A model generated the notes under the pieces. It was not told where the DNA came from. It worked only from the letters and a program-made list of their open reading frames with translations, and did no database searches. A DNA stretch of 64,000 nt, taken from the NCBI GenBank assembly GCA_965117035.1, contig OZ220748.1, positions 248,001 to 312,000 on the forward strand. Direction: 5' to 3'. Numbering within the stretch: position 1 is the stretch's first letter; each line of letters opens with the position of its first letter. The translations under genes and the position numbers were made by a program. Source of the stretch: CAZENU01 sp965117035. Its GTDB lineage: Bacteria; Chloroflexota; Dehalococcoidia; Lucifugimonadales; CAZENU01. Positions 8,670 to 17,655 of the stretch are shown piece by piece.

Positions 8670-9567
8670 CAACGGTTACGATCCCCTGGAGGGCGTCGCG
8701 CGCCACTGGGACACGTTTCTCGACGTCCGCCCGGACGAAGCCGCGCTCGAAGACGCCCGCGTCGCCCTCGTCCCGGTGCCCTACGACAGCACGACCTCGT
8801 ACCGGGGCGGCGCCAGGGACGGCCCGGCGGCCATCGTCGCCGCGTCCAGGCAGCTCGAGGACTACGACCTGGAGCTCGACCGCGACGTCTCCGAGGTCGG
8901 GATACACACCTCCCCCGCGATCATGCCCGACGTCAGCGGGCCGAAGGCGATGGTCGACGTGGTGGAGAGGGTCGTGGAGCGGCTTGCCGCGCCGGGCCGG
9001 GTGGTCGGGCTGCTCGGCGGCGAGCACTCGATCACGGTCGGCGCCGTCACCGCGCTGGCCCGCTCGCACCCCGACGTCAGCGTGCTCTATCTCGACGCGC
9101 ACGCCGACCTGCGCGACGAGTACATGGGCTCCCGCTGGGGCCACGCGTGCGTCGCGCGACGCCTGCTGGACGTCTGCCCGGTGGTCGAAGTGGGCGTCCG
9201 CAGCCTGAGCCTCGAAGAGAGAGACTACATCCGCGACAACGAGGTCCCGGTCGTCTTCTGGCCGCCGGACAACGGCGGCGCGGATGGCCTCGCGGAGACG
9301 GTGATCGACGCGTTGACGCCGTCTGTCTACGTCAGCGTCGACCTGGACGTGCTGGACCCCTCGGTCATGCCGTCCGTGGGGACGCCGGAGCCGGGGGGCA
9401 TGGGCTGGCACGAGCTGACCGGCCTGCTCAGGGCGGTGGCGTCCGAGCGAACGATCGTCGGCTTCGACGTGGTGGAGCTGAGCCCGGGCGAGGGCCCGGA
9501 GGCGGGCGCGTTCACCGCCGCCAAGCTGGTGCAGAAGCTGATCGGCTACGCGGCTTCCGACGGGTAG
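8662..9567 (+). CDS. speB: Agmatinase / ureohydrolase family protein
   Basis: Mn-dependent ureohydrolase, 301 residues. It should convert agmatine to putrescine plus urea or, as in some thermophiles, act on aminopropylagmatine; the latter fits a gene fused in operon to speD. Seen metal ligands: His in LLGGEHSIT (~122), Asp/His/Asp in YLDAHADLRD (~145-149), two Asp in SVDLDVLDP (~227-229); the ureohydrolase signature SPGEGPE follows. It overlaps speD by 8 bp. No spermidine synthase gene lies in the window. A small hairpin follows the stop and is shared with the convergent ABC operon. Confidence 0.9.
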   Translation: MADNGYDPLEGVARHWDTFLDVRPDEAALEDARVALVPVPYDSTTSYRGGARDGPAAIVAASRQLEDYDLELDRDVSEVGIHTSPAIMPDVSGPKAMVDVVERVVERLAAPGRVVGLLGGEHSITVGAVTALARSHPDVSVLYLDAHADLRDEYMGSRWGHACVARRLLDVCPVVEVGVRSLSLEERDYIRDNEVPVVFWPPDNGGADGLAETVIDALTPSVYVSVDLDVLDPSVMPSVGTPEPGGMGWHELTGLLRAVASERTIVGFDVVELSPGEGPEAGAFTAAKLVQKLIGYAASDG

Positions 9568-9568
9568 T

Positions 9569-9586
9569 CCGCCGTTTGCGCGGCGG
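9569..9586. terminator. Small hairpin between convergent speB and aapP
   Basis: CCGCCG and CGGCGG separated by six bases lie in the 21-bp gap between the two convergent stop codons. The position suits a bidirectional terminator, but the stem is short and no T-tract is seen. Confidence 0.4.
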
Positions 9587-9588
9587 GC

Positions 9589-10347
9589 TCAGTCCAGTAT
9601 CTGGGACAGGAACAGCTTGGCCCGGTCGTTCTTGGGGTTGTTGAAGAAGTCGTTGGGCGGGGCCTCCTCGACTATCTTCCCCTCGTCGAACATGATGACC
9701 CTGTCGGCGACCTCCCTGGCGAAGCCGACCTCGTGCGTGACGATGATCATGGTCATGCCCGACGTGGCGAGCTCCCGCATGACGTCCAGGACCTCCTTGA
9801 TCATCTCGGGGTCGAGGGCCGACGTGGGCTCGTCGAACAGCATGATCTTGGGCTGCATGGCGAGCGCCCGCGCGATGGCCACCCGCTGCTGCTGACCGCC
9901 CGAAAGCTCAGCGGGGTACTTGTCGGCCTGCTCGGGGATGCCTACCCGCTCGAGGAACGCCAGCGCCACCTCCTCGGCCTGCGCGCGGGGCCAATGCCTG
10001 ACCTTCATCGGCGCCAGCGTGATGTTGTTCATGACCGTGAGGTGAGGGAACAGGTTGAACGACTGGAACACCATGCCGACCTCCCTCCGGATGGCGTCGA
10101 TGTTCCTGACGTCGTTGGTCAGCTCGATGTCGTCGACGATGATGTCGCCCCGCTGGTGCTCTTCGAGCCGGTTGATCGTGCGGATGAAGGTCGACTTGCC
10201 CGAGCCGGACGGGCCCAGTATCACGACCTTTTCGCTGCGACTAACGGACGTGGTGACGCCCTTGAGCGCGTGAAAGTCGCCGAACCACTTGTGCACGTCT
10301 CGGCAGACGATGATCGGGTCAGTCGTCGCTTCATTGCCGTTTGTCAC
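9589..10347 (-). CDS. aapP: Amino-acid ABC importer, ATP-binding subunit
   Basis: ATPase of a polar amino-acid uptake system, 252 residues, bound to the cytoplasmic face of the permease pair. Seen: Walker A GPSGSGKST (~45-53), Q-loop MVFQSFNLFPH, signature LSGGQQQRVAIARAL, Walker B IMLFDEPTSALD, switch His in IIVTHEVGF. It is closest in style to GlnQ/AapP. It is the last gene of the cluster aapJ-aapQ-aapM-aapP transcribed from about 14.1 kb, 24 nt after aapM. The AapP name rests on gene order and paired long permeases; the exact substrate is not shown. Confidence 0.93.
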   Translation of the reverse strand: MTNGNEATTDPIIVCRDVHKWFGDFHALKGVTTSVSRSEKVVILGPSGSGKSTFIRTINRLEEHQRGDIIVDDIELTNDVRNIDAIRREVGMVFQSFNLFPHLTVMNNITLAPMKVRHWPRAQAEEVALAFLERVGIPEQADKYPAELSGGQQQRVAIARALAMQPKIMLFDEPTSALDPEMIKEVLDVMRELATSGMTMIIVTHEVGFAREVADRVIMFDEGKIVEEAPPNDFFNNPKNDRAKLFLSQILD

Positions 10348-10371
10348 GGGGGACCTCCGTGGTCGCGCCGG

Positions 10372-11613
10372 CTAACGCTGGCCGACGCCCAGGTGATGCT
10401 CTACGCGCTTGCTGACGTACGACATGCTGTAGGTGAATATCCAGAAGACGACCGCCAGGAAGACGAACAGCTCTGGGGCGTTGTCCAGGAACTCCTGGTT
10501 GCCCTGGATGAATGCACGGCCGATCTCGACCACGTCCAGCATTCCGATGATGTACACGAGGGTTGTGTCCTTGAACAGCGAGATGAACTGGCCGACGATG
10601 GCGGGGATGACGTTGCGGATGGCCTGCGGCAGCGAGATGAGCATCGTCGTCTGCCATCCGGGCAGCCCCAGCGCCCGGGCGGCCTCGGCCTGTCCGGGGT
10701 GCAGCGCCTGCAGCCCTCCGCGAATGTTCTCCGCCATGTATGCGGAGCTGAACAGGGTGATTACGATGGCGGCGCGGGCGAGCGAGTTGACGGGGAAGTC
10801 CTCGGGGAACGCCAGCGGCACGAGCGTCTGCGACATGAAGAGCAGCGTGATCAACGGCACGCCCCTGAACACCTCTATGAAGACGACGCACAGCAGCTTT
10901 ACGACCGGCAGGCTGCTGCGGCGTCCGAGGGCCAGCGCGATGCCGATGGGCAGGCTGAGGGCGATGCCGACGACCGCCAGCAGCACGTTCAGCATCAGTC
11001 CGCCCCAGTAGATGACCGATACGGGCTTCAGTCCCGGCACGAACCCCAGCCCCCGCAGCAGCACGAGCGCCAGAACGAACGCCACGACGCCCAGTATGAC
11101 GAGCCTGCGCGTCGTTCCGAGGGGCGTATACCTCGCCACCGCCCAGCCGAGCGCCGTAGCGGGCACGCACGCCAGGAGCAGGACGCGCACGTTCAGCCCC
11201 ATCTCGTCGAGACCGTAGGGCAGGAAGGCGAACGCGGCCGCCACCGCGGCGACGACGATCGCGGCTATCCTTGCCGTACCGCCTCCAAGGATGCCCCAGC
11301 CCATGCCCAGCAGGAAGGTGATCATGAGCAGGCCGGCCTGCGGCCTCCAGAAGCAGTCCTGCTCCGAGCAGGCGGCGACCGTGTTGTACTGGCCGATGAC
11401 GAACCGGCCGCCCAGCGCTGAGACGACGGACCAGTCCGCGTCGGCGAAGACCCAGATCAGGCCGTACCACGCCGCGAGAAGCAACGCCGTCCCGGACCCG
11501 ACGGTGAGCACCCCGTCGTACCAGGTGCCAAACAGGTTCTCACGCGCCCAGCCGGCGGCGCCCCCGCTCATGCGGGGCGGCCTGACCAACGCGTCTGCGT
11601 GATCGGTGGCCAT
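10372..11613 (-). CDS. aapM: Amino-acid ABC importer, permease subunit (AapM-like)
   Basis: Inner-membrane permease of 413 residues, longer than HisM/GlnP types, as is usual for AapM. Seen: several N-terminal hydrophobic helices, then a conserved transport domain with RGVPLITLLFM, the ARALGLPGWQT segment (EAA-loop region that contacts the ATPase) and IVGQFISLFKDTTLVYIIG. The gene is separated from aapQ by three bases and from aapP by 24. Its partner AapQ is also longer than average. Expected to form a heterodimer with AapQ that accepts amino acids from the lipoprotein AapJ. Confidence 0.9.
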   Translation of the reverse strand: MATDHADALVRPPRMSGGAAGWARENLFGTWYDGVLTVGSGTALLLAAWYGLIWVFADADWSVVSALGGRFVIGQYNTVAACSEQDCFWRPQAGLLMITFLLGMGWGILGGGTARIAAIVVAAVAAAFAFLPYGLDEMGLNVRVLLLACVPATALGWAVARYTPLGTTRRLVILGVVAFVLALVLLRGLGFVPGLKPVSVIYWGGLMLNVLLAVVGIALSLPIGIALALGRRSSLPVVKLLCVVFIEVFRGVPLITLLFMSQTLVPLAFPEDFPVNSLARAAIVITLFSSAYMAENIRGGLQALHPGQAEAARALGLPGWQTTMLISLPQAIRNVIPAIVGQFISLFKDTTLVYIIGMLDVVEIGRAFIQGNQEFLDNAPELFVFLAVVFWIFTYSMSYVSKRVEHHLGVGQR

Positions 11614-11616
11614 TCA

Positions 11617-12822
11617 TCAGCCTCCGGTAAACCGGATGTGGCGGTTGTACAGGTTGCCGATCAACGACCAGGTCAGGCTCATGGCCAGGTACGCGGCCAT
11701 GATCAGGATGAATATGGACACCGCGGGCGCCGTCTGTGTCATCGTCTTCGCGACGTTGGTCAGGTCGGAATAGCCGATGGCGCCCGCCAGGCTGCTGTTC
11801 TTCGTCAGGTTCAGGTACTGGCTGATGAGCGGGGGAATGATCACGCGCAGGGCCTGGGGGAAGGTCACCTCGCGCAGCGTGCGCATCGGCGACAGGCCGA
11901 GCGCCGCCGCGGCTTCGGTCTGGCCCCGGCTGACCGACGTTATGCCGGCGCGCACGATCTCCGCGATGAATGAGGCGGTGTACATCACCAGTCCGACGAG
12001 CAGGGCGAGCAGGCCGGCCGGCGCCGTGAACCCGCCGACGATCTCGAGGAAGCGGCCCTCCGGCTGCGGCGTCGTGATCACGAAGGGCGACTCGCCGGTC
12101 GCGCCGGCTATGGCGAGCCAGGCCGCCGCGCCGATCGCCGCGGCGGTCGCGCCGCCGGCCAGCACGGGGTACGACGCCTTGCCAGTCTCGGTCTCGCGGC
12201 GCGTCAGCAGCCGGTGGACCGCGATCCCGGCGACCACGGCGATGGCCGCGAGGGCGATCCAGGCGAGCGCCGAGTACAGATCGCTGCCGGATATCCACGG
12301 TATGGATATGCCCCTGTTGTCGATGTAGAGGCGGCCGTCGATCTTGTAGGCCTCGTCCACCTCGGGAAGGGTGAGCCAGATGTAGAACCAGAAGAACAGG
12401 AGGAGCAGCAGCGGAACGTTGCGGAAGAACTCCACGTACACCGTGGCGAGCTTCGCGATCAGCCAGTTGCTCGACAGCCGGGCGACGCCTACGACCACTC
12501 CCAGGACCGTGGCCAGGATTACGCCAGCCACGGCGACGAACACCGTGTTCACGGCCGCGACGAAGAGCGAGTACCTGAAGCTGTCCGACGGATCGAAGGC
12601 GAGGAAGTGGTGCCCCATCGGGGTCTGATAGGCACGCGAGAGGAAGCTGAAGCCGTGCGGGATCTGCCGGTCCTGCACCGCGGTGGCGATGTTGACGAAA
12701 AACCAGAGAACGAGCGCCACCACCAGGACACCGGAAACGATCTGCGACGTCCACTGCAGGACCTGGGCGTGACGCCAGAGCGGGATGCCCTGGTAGGTCA
12801 GATTTCGCCGTATGGAGGACAT
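11617..12822 (-). CDS. aapQ: Amino-acid ABC importer, permease subunit (AapQ-like)
   Basis: Inner-membrane permease of about 401 residues. Seen: hydrophobic N-terminal helix (VSGVLVVALVLWFF), the family motif EFFRNVPLLLLLFFW, a long periplasmic insertion typical of AapQ, and the EAA-like loop AAALGLSPMRTL followed by SQYLNLTKNSSLAGAIGYSD. The start at 12822 (MSSIRRNLTY) has GAAGG about 6 nt upstream; an in-frame upstream start at 12870 would add 16 residues. Upstream, between this gene and aapJ, lies a strong hairpin that should lower permease expression relative to the binding protein. Confidence 0.88.
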   Translation of the reverse strand: MSSIRRNLTYQGIPLWRHAQVLQWTSQIVSGVLVVALVLWFFVNIATAVQDRQIPHGFSFLSRAYQTPMGHHFLAFDPSDSFRYSLFVAAVNTVFVAVAGVILATVLGVVVGVARLSSNWLIAKLATVYVEFFRNVPLLLLLFFWFYIWLTLPEVDEAYKIDGRLYIDNRGISIPWISGSDLYSALAWIALAAIAVVAGIAVHRLLTRRETETGKASYPVLAGGATAAAIGAAAWLAIAGATGESPFVITTPQPEGRFLEIVGGFTAPAGLLALLVGLVMYTASFIAEIVRAGITSVSRGQTEAAAALGLSPMRTLREVTFPQALRVIIPPLISQYLNLTKNSSLAGAIGYSDLTNVAKTMTQTAPAVSIFILIMAAYLAMSLTWSLIGNLYNRHIRFTGG

Positions 12823-12922
12823 GCGGCCTTCAGGAACTCCCAACCGCGACGCTGTCCGCCCGCGCGGCATCGTCGAACGTTGCGCCCTTCCGAATCCGAT
12901 TCAACTGTGCCCGCAGGTTTGG

Positions 12923-12960
12923 CCGGGAGGGCGCTATGCCGTATGGCAGCGCCCTCCCGG
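12923..12960 (-). terminator. Attenuator-like hairpin between aapJ and aapQ
   Basis: A 13-bp perfect stem (CCGGGAGGGCGCT, 12923-12935, with 12948-12960) and a 12-nt loop sit just after the aapJ stop. Hairpins here are common in binding-protein operons. They let the first gene's message persist while fewer transcripts continue into the permeases. No T-tract is obvious, so partial termination or 3' protection is inferred. Confidence 0.65.
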
Positions 12961-12978
12961 AAGGTTCCGATGGGTCTT

Positions 12979-14037
12979 CTACCTCAGGGGCGCGGCGTAT
13001 ATCTGCCCGCCCTTGGGGCAGTCGCCGCAAGGGGCGTCGGCCCAAAGAGCGTTCCGACCGTTCTCCCGCGGCAGTCCGATGCCGCTGGGTCCGAGGTGGC
13101 GGTCGTAAATCTCGCCGTAGTTGCCCACGGCGCGAATGATGTCCTGGGAGACCGTGTTGCTGAGCCCTAGGGGCTCCTGGCCGAACGAGCCCTCGAGCCC
13201 GAAGAGCCGGTCTACCTTCGCGTCGCCGGTCGCGGCCGTTGGGACGCTGCCCTGGCCAACTCCGTACGCCTCGGAGTAGATCAGGATGCTCATAACCGTC
13301 TTGACGATGTCGAACCACTGGTCGTCGCCGTGCGGGACAACGGGACCGAGAGGCTCTTCGGAGATGGTCTCCGGCAGGATGACGTGGTCCGCACGGTTCT
13401 CGAAGGCGCTGCTGATCGCGGCGAGCTGCGACCGGTCGTTCGTGAACGCGTCGCACTGGCCCGCCTGGTAGGCGGCCACCACCGCGTCGGTGTCCTCGAA
13501 CGTCAGCGGCGTGATGCCGAGATCGTTCTGCGCGGAGAAGTCTTGCAGGTTCAGCTCGGTGGTCGTGCCCTGGGTCACGCACACGGTGGCGCCCTTCAAC
13601 TCCAGGGCGCTCGAGACGCCGAGGCTCTTGTTGACGAGGAAGCCCTGCCCGTCGAAGAACATCGTCTGTGCGTAGTTGCCCCACTGCGCGTCGCGTGAGG
13701 TCGTCCAGGTGACCGTGCGCACGAGCATGTCGACCTCGCCGGACTGGATGGTCGGCCCGCGCTCGGCCGCCGTGATCAGGCGGATCTCGAAGGCGTTGGC
13801 GTCCCCGAGGGTCGCGGCGGCGAGCGCCCGGCAAAGGTCTATGTCGAAGCCGATGTTGTTGCCGGCCGCGTCAAGGTGGCCGTAGCCCGGCACGTCATTG
13901 CGGCTGGCGCAGATGACCTTGCCCCGCTCCTTCACCGCATCGAGCCGGCTCTCTTCCGCTTCCTCTTCAGTACATGCGACAAGCGCGAGCAGCGTCGTCG
14001 CGAGAGCCACAACCAATAGGGCCAATCGAGTACTCAA
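12979..14037 (-). CDS. aapJ: Amino-acid ABC importer, substrate-binding lipoprotein
   Basis: Extracytoplasmic family 3 solute-binding protein, 352 residues. Seen: signal peptide with lipobox LALVAC (Cys22), then VKERGKVICASRNDVPGY, the usual first strand, GFDIDLCRALAAA (ligand-site region), TWTTSRDAQWGNYAQ and VTQGTTTELNL. The C-terminal part has IYDRHLGPSGIGLPR, characteristic of AapJ/BztA proteins. A C-terminal CGDCPKGG adds a Cys pair. It is first in the operon and is separated from the permeases by a hairpin. An amino-acid substrate is well supported by family; specificity is not. Confidence 0.92.
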   Translation of the reverse strand: MSTRLALLVVALATTLLALVACTEEEAEESRLDAVKERGKVICASRNDVPGYGHLDAAGNNIGFDIDLCRALAAATLGDANAFEIRLITAAERGPTIQSGEVDMLVRTVTWTTSRDAQWGNYAQTMFFDGQGFLVNKSLGVSSALELKGATVCVTQGTTTELNLQDFSAQNDLGITPLTFEDTDAVVAAYQAGQCDAFTNDRSQLAAISSAFENRADHVILPETISEEPLGPVVPHGDDQWFDIVKTVMSILIYSEAYGVGQGSVPTAATGDAKVDRLFGLEGSFGQEPLGLSNTVSQDIIRAVGNYGEIYDRHLGPSGIGLPRENGRNALWADAPCGDCPKGGQIYAAPLR

Positions 14038-14109
14038 TGGTCAGCCTCCTGTTCCAAGTGTGCCGTCGTGCCGCCCGATATCCAAATTCCTATGGTTCGT
14101 TAGCGCCGC

Positions 14110-14115
14110 ATTATA
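14110..14115 (-). promoter_or_regulatory. Candidate -10 box for the aap operon
   Basis: A perfect TATAAT on the minus strand about 73 nt before the aapJ ATG. A TTCACA 19 bp further upstream could serve as a weak -35 box. The spacing is long, so only the -10 is called with any confidence. Confidence 0.45.
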
Positions 14116-14309
14116 TACCAGCAGAGCGCCCGCGTGTGAAGGGCGCGGGGATTCCGGGGAGGTGAGTTCTCCCGGCTCGGCGTCAGGGTCGGTTCGACGA
14201 CGTTCGCCGCGGCCGGGCGGACGGCCGGACTGAGCTCCGGACGCGTACCGGCGTCGCGACCGCCCGGGCTGTATAATCCGGCTTGCTCCACGTCCCGCGG
14301 AGGCCCGAA

Positions 14310-15677
14310 ATGACCCCGACAGAAAACGCCTCGTCCCAATCGACCCAGCAGGGCGCCGTGATACGGCGGCTTGGGGACGGCCTCGTGCTGCGCCGCGGCA
14401 GGGCAGAGGACACCGAGGCGCTGGCCGAGTTCACCGCCATGTATGTCGGGCCCGAGGCCCCCGACGAGGGCATCAGGCACTGGACCCGCGACCTGATGAA
14501 GGGCGACCTTCCCGGGTTCGGCCCCGAGGACTTCACGGTCGTCGAGAAAACCGGCACGGGGGCCATCGTCGCCTCGCTGAACCTGATATCCCAGACCTGG
14601 TCGTACGAGGGCGTCGAGTTTCCCGCCGGCCGCATAGAGCTCGTTGGAACCGATCCAGACTACCGTCTGCGCGGGCTGATGCGCGCGCAGCTAGAGACCG
14701 TCCACGAGTGGAGCGCGGAGCGCGGCGAGTTGGTGCAGGGCGTTACCGGCATCCCGTGGTTCTACCGACGCTTCGGCTACGAGATGACGATCGAGCACAT
14801 GGGCGGCCGGATGGCCGCCGCCGAGGATATCCCGGACGCGCGTCCGGGAGAAGTAGAGCCGTACCGGCTGCGCGAGGCCGCCGATGCCGACGTACCCTTC
14901 CTGACGGAGACCTATGCGCGGTCGACCGAGCGCTTCGTCGTCTCATGCGTCAGGGATCAGGAGGCGTGGAGGTACGAGCTGTTCGGGCGGGGCGAAGGCT
15001 CGATGTTCCGGTTCGACACGTACGTCATCGAGTCCGCCGACGGCCGGCCCGCCGGGTACGTGCTGCTGATGCCGGGTCTCGACGACGCCGTTGCCACGGC
15101 GATGGCGTTCGAGGTCGCCGCCGGATTCTCGTGGCTGTCGGTCACGCCGTCGGTGCTCTCGCACATCAGGGACATCGGCCGTCGCCGCGGAGCAGGGTCG
15201 CTCAGCGCGATTCTCCTGTGTTTCGGCTCCGAGCACCCCTCCTACGAGATCGCGGGCGACGCGCTGTCGCGTTTCGAGCGGCCCTATGCGTGGTACATCC
15301 GGGTGCCGGACGTGCCGGGCTTCGTCCGACACGTCGCGCCCGTGCTCGAGCGGCGTCTCGCGGACTCGTTCGCCGCGGGTCTCAGCTTCGAGCTGCGCCT
15401 GAGCTTCTTCGACGACGGGCTCAGGCTGGCGTTCGAAGGAGGCCGGCTGACGGTCTCGGAGAAATGGCTGCCCGGCGCGCGGGACAACCGGCTCGCGCCG
15501 AAAGAGCGCGACGCGCTCTTCCCCGGCCTGACCTTCCATCAGATCCTGTTCGGGTTCCGCTCCGCCGACGACCTGGAGTACGCCTTCCCGGACTGCATAG
15601 TCAGCTCCGATCGCTCCCGCGCGCTGCTTGCCGTGCTCTTTCCCAAGCGCGCGTCGCGCATCTGGGGGTTGGAGTGA
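14310..15677 (+). CDS. Eis-like GNAT acetyltransferase, copy 1
   Basis: Two-GNAT-plus-SCP2-like acetyltransferase of 455 residues. Seen: N-terminal GNAT domain with NLISQTWSYEGV and acetyl-CoA loop DYRLRGLMRAQL, then GIPWFYRRFGYE, a second domain, and a C-terminal hydrophobic domain ending RSADDLEYAF and FPKRASRIWGL. This order matches Eis-type proteins, which acetylate amines on large substrates. ATG 14310 follows GCGGAGG. A TATAAT at 14272-14277 may be its -10 box. The stop overlaps the GTG of the next gene, a paralog, so the pair is coupled. Confidence 0.82.
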   Translation: MTPTENASSQSTQQGAVIRRLGDGLVLRRGRAEDTEALAEFTAMYVGPEAPDEGIRHWTRDLMKGDLPGFGPEDFTVVEKTGTGAIVASLNLISQTWSYEGVEFPAGRIELVGTDPDYRLRGLMRAQLETVHEWSAERGELVQGVTGIPWFYRRFGYEMTIEHMGGRMAAAEDIPDARPGEVEPYRLREAADADVPFLTETYARSTERFVVSCVRDQEAWRYELFGRGEGSMFRFDTYVIESADGRPAGYVLLMPGLDDAVATAMAFEVAAGFSWLSVTPSVLSHIRDIGRRRGAGSLSAILLCFGSEHPSYEIAGDALSRFERPYAWYIRVPDVPGFVRHVAPVLERRLADSFAAGLSFELRLSFFDDGLRLAFEGGRLTVSEKWLPGARDNRLAPKERDALFPGLTFHQILFGFRSADDLEYAFPDCIVSSDRSRALLAVLFPKRASRIWGLE

Positions 15678-17041
15678 CCTCCGCCAGTCCGGGGAACCGC
15701 GCGGCGGACGTCACCGACCTGGGGGACGGCCTCGTCCTCAGGGGCGCGACTCTGGACGACACTGAGCGCATCGCCGCGCTGATCGCGAACCAGGGCGGCG
15801 ACATAACCGGGTCCCGCGGGCCCATCGTGACATGGACGCACGACCTGATGGAGGGCAACCTGCCCGGCTTCGCCCCCGGCGACTTCACGGTCGTCGAGGA
15901 CACGGGCACCGGCCGGATCGTCTCCACGCTCAACCTGATATCCCAGACGTGGTCGTACGAGGGCATCGAGTTTCCCGCCGGACGCGTCGACGCCGTGGTC
16001 ACCGACCGGGCCTACCGCCGGCGGGGGCTCTCGCGCGCCCAGATGGAGCTATTGCACCGGTGGAGCGCCGACCGGGGCGAGAAGGTCATCGGGATCACGG
16101 GCATACCCTGGTACTACCGGCAGTTCGGCTACGAGCTCGCGTTCCACTGGCAGGGCGGCCGCAGGGGATACGCGGGCCGCGCGCCCGAGCTTCCGGCCGG
16201 CAAGAGCGAGCCGTACCGATTCCGGCAGGCGACAGGGGCGGACGTGCCCATGATGGCCGGGCTGTACGCCGAGGGGATGAATCGGTACGCGCTGTCGTGC
16301 GTCCGCGACGAGCAGATGTTCCGCTACGACCTCGCGGCCCCGGAGGACAAGGCGACTCACTGGAACGTCTCGGTCGTGATCGAGACGGCCGTCGGCGAGG
16401 CTGTCGGCCTGCTGAGGCACGGCCACAGGCTGCGCGACGGCGTCATGGCCGCGGGCGTCTACGAGCTGCGGCTCGGCACGCCCTGGCCCGAGGTCACCCC
16501 GAGCGTCATCCGGTACCTGCGCGCGGCCGGCGAAGATTACGCCCGGCGCGACGGCGTCTGCTACGCCGGCGGGTTCGCGCTGTCGCTGGGCGTCGAGCAC
16601 CCCGCCTACTACGCCATGGAGGACTGGCTGCCCGTCGTCGAGCCGCCGCGCGCCTGGTATGTGCGTGTGCCGGACCTGCCGGACTTCGTGCGCCACGTCG
16701 CGCCGGTGCTGGAGCGGCGGCTGGCAAACGCGCTCGGGGCGGGCCATACGGGCCGCCTCGTGCTGGGCTTCGTCCAGGGCGGCCTGGCGATCGAGCTCGA
16801 GGGCGGGCGAATCGCGGCGGTCGAGCCCCGGACGCCCACCCAGGACGATCTCTCGGCGACGGATGACGCCGTCGACGCGCTGTTCCCCGGGCTCGTCTTT
16901 CTGCAGCTACTGTTCGGGTTCCGGTCGGTGCGTGAAATCGAGTATGCTTACCAGGACTGCGTGGTGACGTCGAACCGGGCTCGCGCGTTGCTCGACGGGC
17001 TCTTTCCGAAGCGTCCATCGATGGTCTACGCGATACAGTAG
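15674..17041 (+). CDS. Eis-like GNAT acetyltransferase, copy 2
   Basis: 455 residues, a clear tandem paralog of the preceding gene. Shared landmarks are LGDGLVLRGA, NLISQTWSYEGIEFPAG, the acetyl-CoA loop YRRRGLSRAQM, GIPWYYRQFGYEL, LPDFVRHVAPVLERRLA and FPKRPSMVY. The start is GTG 15674 in GTGA, overlapping the previous stop by 4 bp; no ATG fits. The acetyl-CoA loop here (RRRG) is closer to the canonical R/Q-x-x-G-x-G/A pattern than in copy 1 (RLRG). Divergence between copies is moderate and suggests different substrates. Substrates unknown. Confidence 0.82.
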   Translation: MTSASPGNRAADVTDLGDGLVLRGATLDDTERIAALIANQGGDITGSRGPIVTWTHDLMEGNLPGFAPGDFTVVEDTGTGRIVSTLNLISQTWSYEGIEFPAGRVDAVVTDRAYRRRGLSRAQMELLHRWSADRGEKVIGITGIPWYYRQFGYELAFHWQGGRRGYAGRAPELPAGKSEPYRFRQATGADVPMMAGLYAEGMNRYALSCVRDEQMFRYDLAAPEDKATHWNVSVVIETAVGEAVGLLRHGHRLRDGVMAAGVYELRLGTPWPEVTPSVIRYLRAAGEDYARRDGVCYAGGFALSLGVEHPAYYAMEDWLPVVEPPRAWYVRVPDLPDFVRHVAPVLERRLANALGAGHTGRLVLGFVQGGLAIELEGGRIAAVEPRTPTQDDLSATDDAVDALFPGLVFLQLLFGFRSVREIEYAYQDCVVTSNRARALLDGLFPKRPSMVYAIQ

Positions 17042-17070
17042 CGCCGGGACATGTTCTGCAGGGGGTCGAG

Positions 17071-17595
17071 TTGCTCTGGCTGGTAGTCGGGCTCGTGGTG
17101 CTCGCGGCAGCGGCCGCGCTGGCAGGTGGCATTGGCGCCGCGCTGCCCAGGACCCACTCGGTGACGCGCCGGGCCCAGTTCAACCGCTCACGCTGGGACG
17201 TCTGGAAGACGATCACCGACTATCGACAGCAGGTTACGTGGCGCGACGACGTCCTCCACGTGGAGCGGCTTGCCAACCGGGATGGGATGGAGGTCTGGCG
17301 CGAGACGGGGCGTCGCGGCCAGTCCCTGGTGTTCGAGACGGTCGAGTCCGCGCCGCCACGGCGCCTCGTCAGGCGGATCGTCAACGATGGCCTGGCGTTC
17401 GGCGGAAGCTGGGCGTTCTACATCGAGGAGATAGGCGAGGTCACCGTGGTCACCGTCACGGAGGAGGGCGAGGTGCACAACCCCTTCCTGCGGTTCGTCT
17501 CACGGGTCGTCGTCGGGCAGGCGGCCGCCATAGACGGCTACCTGCGGGCCCTTGGCGAAAAGCTCGGGGCCGACGCGTTCATCACAAGGGCCTGA
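17071..17595 (+). CDS. SRPBCC-fold protein with N-terminal membrane anchor
   Basis: 174 residues: an N-terminal hydrophobic helix (LWLVVGLVVLAAAAALAGG) followed by a START/SRPBCC-like domain. Domain landmarks are FNRSRWDVWKTITDYRQQV, VWRETGRRGQSLVFETVE, WAFYIEEIGE and a long C-terminal helix. Such domains bind hydrophobic ligands; no catalytic site is recognised. The start is TTG 17071 after a G-rich site (CAGGGGG). It lies 29 nt after the second acetyltransferase and 60 nt before the PIG-L-like gene, so it may join either transcript. Confidence 0.7.
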   Translation: MLWLVVGLVVLAAAAALAGGIGAALPRTHSVTRRAQFNRSRWDVWKTITDYRQQVTWRDDVLHVERLANRDGMEVWRETGRRGQSLVFETVESAPPRRLVRRIVNDGLAFGGSWAFYIEEIGEVTVVTVTEEGEVHNPFLRFVSRVVVGQAAAIDGYLRALGEKLGADAFITRA

Positions 17596-17655
17596 ATCCG
17601 ATCCGTCCACGGTGAAACGGGCGGCGGGGGCAACACAAAACAGGGGAGAAGAATC

